The position numbers and the translations under genes are program-made. Positions 43,926-48,143 of a stretch of DNA of 48,143 bases are shown piece after piece (position 1 is the stretch's first letter; the number at the start of each line of letters is the position of its first letter). Source of the DNA: Ruminococcus sp. JC304 (GTDB taxonomy: Bacteria; Bacillota; Clostridia; Lachnospirales; Lachnospiraceae); the NCBI GenBank assembly GCA_000285855.2, contig HE978651.1, positions 122,821-170,963 of the forward strand. Reading direction: 5' to 3'. The notes beneath the pieces are model-generated. The model saw only the letters and a program-made list of their open reading frames with translations. It was not told where the DNA came from and ran no database searches.

Positions 43926-43954
43926 ATTATAGAACAGATTTAACTTTGGGGCAA
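43926..43954 (-). promoter_or_regulatory. Promoter of DUF4317-HAD unit
   Basis: On the minus strand TTGCCC (43949-43954), a 17-bp spacer and TATAAT (43926-43931). Transcription should start near 43919, leaving a leader of about 145 nt that contains both hairpins. Confidence 0.75.
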
Positions 43955-44040
43955 GGAAGAAGTATAACAAAACATAAACAAAACACAAAAATTGCAACGT
44001 ATAATTACTAAAACGGAAAAGAAAATAAAAAATAAAATAG

Positions 44041-44069
44041 TTGAAAAATTTCAGGTACGATGTTATATT
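44041..44069 (+). promoter_or_regulatory. Promoter of the LacI-type regulator gene
   Basis: TTGAAA (44041-44046), a 17-bp spacer and TATATT (44064-44069). The first operator begins about 6 bp after the expected transcription start (near 44076). Confidence 0.7.
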
Positions 44070-44079
44070 GGAAATAGGT

Positions 44080-44168
44080 GGGAAAACGTTTTCTTGCATA
44101 CGGAAAAATCCCCTTGAAAAGTTTTATAAATGTTGAAAAAACGGATGATTGCGTGGGAAAACGTTACC
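44080..44168. promoter_or_regulatory. Two LacI-family operators with AACGTT cores
   Basis: Site 1 (44081-44095) contains the perfect 12-bp palindrome GAAAACGTTTTC at 44082-44093. Site 2 (44155-44168) is GGGAAAACGTTACC, sharing one half. Centres are 75 bp apart, about seven helical turns. Both lie between the promoter and the regulator gene. Autoregulation with looping is inferred; a CcpA site is the alternative since the half-sites are of the same family. From 44205 to 44283 the leader has no gene but an 8-bp hairpin AAGCGGAT/ATCCGCTT (44258-44280). Confidence 0.72.
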
Positions 44169-44308
44169 ATATTGACCTGTTTTAACCGAATTAAGTAAGT
44201 CCCCCCGCTTCAATTGCGAAGAGCAATAAGCAGTTATTTGGTTATGGGCAAGTAGCGAAGCGGATTGCGAATATCCGCTTGACCAAGACAGAAAGGATAA
44301 GGAAGAAA

Positions 44309-45319
44309 ATGGATGTAACAATTAAGGATATAGCAGCTGATGCAGGGGTATCTGTATCTACGGTATCTCGTGTTGTGAATGGCTCTAAATCTGTAAGTTC
44401 TGAATTAAAGGGGCGGGTTATGGCCAGTATTGAGAAATTTCATTTTCGTCCCAATGCTGCAGCCCGCAGTCTGGTTACCAGAAACACCGGACTGGTAGCT
44501 GTTCTGGAAGCAGATGTACGAAATCCGATCACAGCTCTTCATCTGAAGCAGATCAGTGACGTATGTATGAAGCACGATAAAGTGATGATTGTCTGCGATT
44601 ATGATTTTGACCAGGATAAGGCCCTTCTTCTGATGGATAATATGCTGGAACGAAATATTGACGGATTGATTTTTCAGGGAGTTCATCTTAATGAGGAAAT
44701 CCTGGAAAGACTTAGGAGATTTCAATGTCCGGTTGTGCTGGGAAATCAGGGACCATCAGAAGATATGAGATGTGAGTTTCCTGCTGTTACAGTAGATAGC
44801 TATCATGCAGCCAAAGACATGACCCGGTTTCTGATCAGCGAAGGACATAAACATATTGCATATGTTGGCGGAAGCTCTGAGGATTATACAAATGGAACAC
44901 TGAGACTAAGAGGTTTTCTGGATGGAATGAGGGAAGCTGATCTGCAGGTACAGGATTCAGACATATATCAGGGTGAATTTTCTGCAGAGTCCGGAGAAAA
45001 AGGGATGAATCAGATCTATGAAAACAGTCTGGAACTTCCGACAGCAGTGGTGACAGGTTCTGATATTATTGCCGTAGGCGTGATCCGGTGTCTGAAAGCC
45101 CATAAATTAAAGGTGCCGGATGATATTTCTGTGGCAGGATTTGATGACTCTATTTCTGATATCTATGATCCTCCGTTGACAACAGTAAGAATGCTTGATC
45201 AGGGAGAGGTTTTTTATAAGGCTCTTTTTGAGGAAAAGGGAGAAGCATGCGAGAATAAATGGAGTTATTTTCCATATCAGATTGTAAGGCGCAGCTCCAC
45301 AAGGAGAGTTACAAACTAA
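44309..45319 (+). CDS. LacI-family transcriptional regulator
   Basis: A 336-residue repressor. The N-terminal helix-turn-helix and hinge are textbook: TIKDIAADAGVSVSTVSRVV, then FRPNAAARSLVTRNTGL. A periplasmic-binding-type effector domain follows (AVLEADVRNPITALHLKQIS ... SVAGFDDS ... PLTTVRM). The ATG at 44309 is preferred over 44279: AAGGAAG lies 5 nt upstream and the helix-turn-helix starts at the normal distance. The amylosucrase-like gene begins 83 bp downstream on the same strand, so the effector is probably a sugar. The operators upstream suggest self-control. Confidence 0.92.
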   Translation: MDVTIKDIAADAGVSVSTVSRVVNGSKSVSSELKGRVMASIEKFHFRPNAAARSLVTRNTGLVAVLEADVRNPITALHLKQISDVCMKHDKVMIVCDYDFDQDKALLLMDNMLERNIDGLIFQGVHLNEEILERLRRFQCPVVLGNQGPSEDMRCEFPAVTVDSYHAAKDMTRFLISEGHKHIAYVGGSSEDYTNGTLRLRGFLDGMREADLQVQDSDIYQGEFSAESGEKGMNQIYENSLELPTAVVTGSDIIAVGVIRCLKAHKLKVPDDISVAGFDDSISDIYDPPLTTVRMLDQGEVFYKALFEEKGEACENKWSYFPYQIVRRSSTRRVTN

Positions 45320-45402
45320 AATTCCGTTGTGCAGGAAATCAGGAATGAATTTTGGAAATGTTACTGAGAAGGGAATGTACATATATAGATAGGAGGCCGC
45401 AC

Positions 45403-47271
45403 ATGGCAATTAAAAGGGAAAGAATGAAAAAAAACACAGGTATGGAAAGTCTGTATGACGTCAGGTTGGAGAAAAAAATAGAGGAGCTGCGCTGGCTGTA
45501 TATGGAGCTTTATGGGAATACTTCGATGTTTGCAGAATTATGTGACCAGATGAAGAGATTCTATCAGAACCGTGCAGAAGCACTGAAGGAACTTGATCAG
45601 GAAAGAGAAAAAGATCCCCAGTGGTATAAGAAAAATGACATGCTGGGAATGATGTTTTACATTGATAATTTTGCCGGAAATATGAAAGGTGTTGAAAGTA
45701 AACTGGATTATCTGGAAAAAAACAATGTAAATTATATTCATCTTATGCCATTCCTGGAGACTGTGAAAGGCCGCTCGGATGGTGGCTATGCAGTGGCAGA
45801 TTTCCGCAAGGTACAGGAGAATCTGGGCACCATGGAGGATCTGGAAGAGCTGACAGGCGCCTGCCATAAAAAGGGGATCAGTGTGTGTATGGATTTTGTT
45901 ATGAACCATACCTCTGAGGATCATGAATGGGCAAAAAAAGCCCGCCAGGGAGAGGGAGAGTATATGAGCAGGTACTTTTTCTTTGACAATCCCTATATTC
46001 CTTCTCTCTATGAGAAAACAGTGCCACAGGTATTTCCTACCACTGCACCTGGAAATTTCACCTGGATTCCGGAAATCGGCCATTATGTAATGACTACGTT
46101 TTATCCTTATCAGTGGGATCTGAATTACAAAAATCCCCGGGTATTCAATGAAATGATGTATAATTTCCTTTTCCTTGCAAATAAAGGAATTGATATTATC
46201 CGTATTGATGCAGTTCCTTATATCTGGAAGGAACTGAATACTTCCTGCCGTAATCTGCCCCAGGTACATACGATTGTGCGTATGATGAGACTGATCAGTG
46301 AGATTGTATGCCCAGGCATCCTTCTTCTGGGAGAAGTAGTGATGGAGCCGGAAAAGGTGGTGCCTTATTTCGGAACTGTGGAAAAGCCAGAGTGTCATAT
46401 GCTTTATAATGTAACAACAATGGCAACAACCTGGCATACAGTTGCTACCAGGGATGTGAGTCTTTTGAAAAAACAGCTGGATATTGTCAATGGACTTCCC
46501 AAGGATTATGTATTTCTCAATTATCTGCGATGCCATGATGATATTGGCTGGGGCCTGGATTATGCAACTCTTCAGCAGGAAGGAATAGAAGAACGTTCCC
46601 ATAAGAAGTATCTGAATGATTATTTTCAGGGTTATGCCGGAAACAGCAACAGTCGTGGAGTGCTCTATAATGAGGACCCGGTTACCGGAGATGCCAGATT
46701 CTGTGGAACAACAGCGTCTATGTGCGGAATTGAAAAGGCTGGCTTTGAGCATGACAGGGCAGGGATGAAGAAGGCAATCCAGCTGGATGTGATGCTTCAT
46801 GCTTATATGTTCATGCAATCGGGAATTCCTGTTCTTTACAGCGGAGATGAAATTGGGCAGGTAAATGATTATTCCTACAAAAAGGATCCGGACAAGGCTC
46901 CGGATTCCAGGTATATCCACAGAGGTGCCATGCGTTGGGAACGTGCAGCAAAATGTGACAGCCCCAGAACTGTGGAAGGACAGGTTTTCAGACAGCTGGA
47001 TAAGCTGGAAAAAATCCGAAAAACGGAAAAGGCATTTATGACAAATGCGGATACCTGGACAGTAGAAACCTGGGATAACAGTATTTTGTGCATTGGACGC
47101 TATTATGATGGCGATAAGATATATGGGTTGTTTAATTTCAGTGAGTATGATAAGACCGCATGGATCAATGAGCGGGATGGTATGTACAGAGATCTGGTAT
47201 CAGGCAAGGTCATGGAAGCGGCAGGGGTAAATGTTCCAGCTTATGGTTTTTACTGGCTGAAAAAACAGTAA
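45403..47271 (+). CDS. Amylosucrase/sucrose hydrolase-like GH13 enzyme
   Basis: A 622-residue GH13 enzyme that follows amylosucrase (GH13 subfamily 4) over its whole length: a helical N-terminal domain, MLGMMFYIDNFAGNMKGVES, HLMPFLETVKGRSDGGYAVA, DFVMNHTSEDHEWAKKA, the nucleophile in IRIDAVPYIWK (D269), the acid/base in LLLGEVVM (E311) and RCHDDIGW (D379 or D380). Amylosucrases split sucrose and transfer glucose to alpha-glucans; related enzymes hydrolyse sucrose or sucrose phosphate. Which applies cannot be read from sequence. No signal peptide is present, so it acts in the cytosol. The ATG at 45403 has AGGAGG five nt upstream. Pairing with a LacI regulator and with GlgB elsewhere in the window suggests alpha-glucan metabolism. 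Confidence 0.85.
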   Translation: MAIKRERMKKNTGMESLYDVRLEKKIEELRWLYMELYGNTSMFAELCDQMKRFYQNRAEALKELDQEREKDPQWYKKNDMLGMMFYIDNFAGNMKGVESKLDYLEKNNVNYIHLMPFLETVKGRSDGGYAVADFRKVQENLGTMEDLEELTGACHKKGISVCMDFVMNHTSEDHEWAKKARQGEGEYMSRYFFFDNPYIPSLYEKTVPQVFPTTAPGNFTWIPEIGHYVMTTFYPYQWDLNYKNPRVFNEMMYNFLFLANKGIDIIRIDAVPYIWKELNTSCRNLPQVHTIVRMMRLISEIVCPGILLLGEVVMEPEKVVPYFGTVEKPECHMLYNVTTMATTWHTVATRDVSLLKKQLDIVNGLPKDYVFLNYLRCHDDIGWGLDYATLQQEGIEERSHKKYLNDYFQGYAGNSNSRGVLYNEDPVTGDARFCGTTASMCGIEKAGFEHDRAGMKKAIQLDVMLHAYMFMQSGIPVLYSGDEIGQVNDYSYKKDPDKAPDSRYIHRGAMRWERAAKCDSPRTVEGQVFRQLDKLEKIRKTEKAFMTNADTWTVETWDNSILCIGRYYDGDKIYGLFNFSEYDKTAWINERDGMYRDLVSGKVMEAAGVNVPAYGFYWLKKQ

Positions 47272-47318
47272 AGGATTTCTCTCATTACATTACATAGAAG
47301 GGATTTGGTGTTGCGGGT

Positions 47319-47585
47319 ATGATGATCAGGAGGCATTATTGGTTTTCCGGGAGAGTGCAGGGAGTTGGTTTTCGTTATAGGGCGTATTATATTGCCGGCT
47401 CTCTGGGGATTACCGGATGGGTACGGAATAACTGGGATGAACGTGTGGAGATGGAAGCTCAGGGTACGGAAGAGAGTCTGGATAAAATGGTGCAGATGTT
47501 GAGGGAGCAGAGGTTTATCTGGATTGAAGATGTTGAGATGAAGGAAATGGAGGTGGAGGTGGAAAGCGGGTTTTATGTGAAGTAG
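47319..47585 (+). CDS. acyP: Acylphosphatase
   Basis: An 88-residue acylphosphatase, which hydrolyses carboxyl-phosphate bonds such as in acetyl phosphate or 1,3-bisphosphoglycerate. The catalytic loop GRVQGVGFRYRAY carries the phosphate-binding arginine, and GWVRNNWDERVE supplies the water-orienting asparagine. The length is typical. Start is one of two adjacent ATGs (47319 or 47322); the ribosome site is weak. It lies 47 bp after the amylosucrase-like gene and may be the end of that unit, terminated by the palindrome that follows. Confidence 0.9.
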   Translation: MMIRRHYWFSGRVQGVGFRYRAYYIAGSLGITGWVRNNWDERVEMEAQGTEESLDKMVQMLREQRFIWIEDVEMKEMEVEVESGFYVK

Positions 47586-47617
47586 AGATGGGGGTGCCGG
47601 AGGCCGGATGCCGGACG

Positions 47618-47817
47618 CCCCGAAAGGACAGCGGGTGGGGAGACTGGTTTCGGGGGCTAGGAACTCTAAGGCCCGGGAGATCAGCTAAAGGCGCTCGCAA
47701 ATGGCGCAAACTCGCTTCGCTCAGACAGTGCGGCCATTTGTTCGCAACGCTGATCTCCCGGGTCTAAGAGTTACTACGCTCCCTGCACGAGCCTCCCCAC
47801 CCGTTGTCCTTTCGGGG
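47618..47817. repeat. ~200-bp GC-rich nested palindrome
   Basis: Three nested arm pairs share one centre. Outer: 47618-47642 with 47793-47817 (24 of 25 paired, arm CCCCGAAAGGACAGCGGGTG and on). Middle: 47662-47685 with 47749-47772 (about 22 of 24, arm containing CCCGGGAGATCAGC). Inner: 47691-47705 with 47733-47750 (imperfect, GCAAATGGC core). It is far more GC-rich than its surroundings and no frame on either strand looks protein-like. It may be a dispersed repeat, a structured RNA or a strong transcription barrier before the promoters downstream. From 47818 to 47968 I see only low-complexity GGCTG and A-rich sequence. Confidence 0.85.
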
Positions 47818-47968
47818 CTGGGGGCGGCTGACGGCTGGAGGCTGGAGATTTTGTAGAGTGGTGGCTGGTATGGGGAGTGGGCGTAGTGTGTTTTTTTGTC
47901 TGTGGAAAGAAGAATAGTGGCTGGGAATGATAAAAAATAAAAAAAGATAAAAAAAGTAAAAAAGGGGG

Positions 47969-47997
47969 TTGACAGTGGGGGATAGGAGTGTTATATT
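47969..47997 (+). promoter_or_regulatory. Strong promoter P1, probably of an rRNA operon
   Basis: A consensus TTGACA (47969-47974), 17-bp spacer and TATATT (47992-47997), preceded by an A-rich tract (47930-47965) like an UP element. There is no gene in the remaining window downstream. The tandem layout with P2 is typical of rRNA operons; the 16S gene itself would lie past the edge. Confidence 0.7.
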
Positions 47998-48081
47998 AGT
48001 TGAGTTGTCGGAAATAATTGTTTCTCGGATTGGGACAATTTAAATAGATTTCTGAAAGAAAAAAGAAATTTAAAAAAGTGC

Positions 48082-48110
48082 TTGACAACTTAAAACCTTT
48101 GTGTTAAAGT
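48082..48110 (+). promoter_or_regulatory. Strong promoter P2, probably of an rRNA operon
   Basis: TTGACA (48082-48087), 17-bp spacer and TAAAGT (48105-48110), 113 bp downstream of P1, again after an A-rich tract (48058-48077). The leader continues to the window end without an open frame. Confidence 0.7.
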
Positions 48111-48143
48111 AATCAAGTCGCTTGAACAGAGCTGACAGTTATA

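Noticed and set aside
45538-46920. 460-codon antisense frame inside the amylosucrase-like gene
   Set aside because: The GH13 motifs on the plus strand are continuous; the antisense frame has no start signal and no recognisable domain.
47515-47709. 64-codon Pro/Ser/Arg-rich minus-strand frame
   Set aside because: It is made of acyP antisense and the left arms of the palindrome; no ribosome site.

Overview
The window is a piece of a spore-forming, low-to-mid GC Firmicute, most likely a gut Lachnospiraceae of the Blautia/Ruminococcus type. Support: a SipL spore-morphogenesis gene, a GerA-type germinant-receptor operon, AGGAGG ribosome sites, TTGACA/TATAAT promoters, glycogen and glucan enzymes, and large secreted proteins made of 'YTG/DY' repeats with fibronectin-III-like ends. 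This placement rests on gene families and style; no rRNA sequence lies in the window.

Region 1 (1-15.7 kb) is accessory. Two paralogous secreted repeat proteins on the minus strand (1-3856, cut by the window edge, and 8826-12602) share their leaders, signal peptides and C-terminal ends but differ in the middle. Upstream of the second lies an AAA ATPase/DUF4143 gene. Upstream of the first only 75 bp of that ATPase region survive (4741-4815), so the surface gene and part of the ATPase were duplicated as one block. Between the copies sit a decayed PD-(D/E)XK/Rpn transposase gene, a tripartite HipB-HipS-HipT module with three operators 40 bp apart, a nucleotidyltransferase/HEPN pair with its own promoter, a fragment of another surface protein between 27-bp direct repeats, and a very AT-rich PIN-like nuclease. 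A large serine recombinase (14143-15648) closes the region.

Region 2 (15.6-25.9 kb) is core: PlsC acyltransferase, a PrcB-like lipoprotein, SipL, IspE, a GntR/FCD regulator, a germinant-receptor A subunit, a fused B-permease/short C-lipoprotein, a small membrane-anchored protein, MurI, a DUF1934 protein and a small membrane protein.

Region 3 (26.1-30.5 kb) is an envelope cluster: two polysaccharide deacetylases flanking a lipoprotein version of trigger factor. Region 4 (30.7-40.7 kb) holds GlgB, a small conserved protein, two G3E/COG0523 metal GTPases (one with a DNA-level tandem His-rich repeat, one fused to a DUF1980/TIGR03943-like domain), Pth, Mfd and a PrsA/SurA-like foldase lipoprotein.

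Region 5 (40.7-48.1 kb) has a membrane diguanylate cyclase, a HAD phosphatase overlapping a DUF4317 gene, a LacI regulator with two AACGTT operators next to an amylosucrase-like GH13 enzyme, acylphosphatase, a ~200-bp GC-rich nested palindrome, and two tandem strong promoters at the right edge that look like those of an rRNA operon. I saw no tRNA, CRISPR array or intact insertion sequence.
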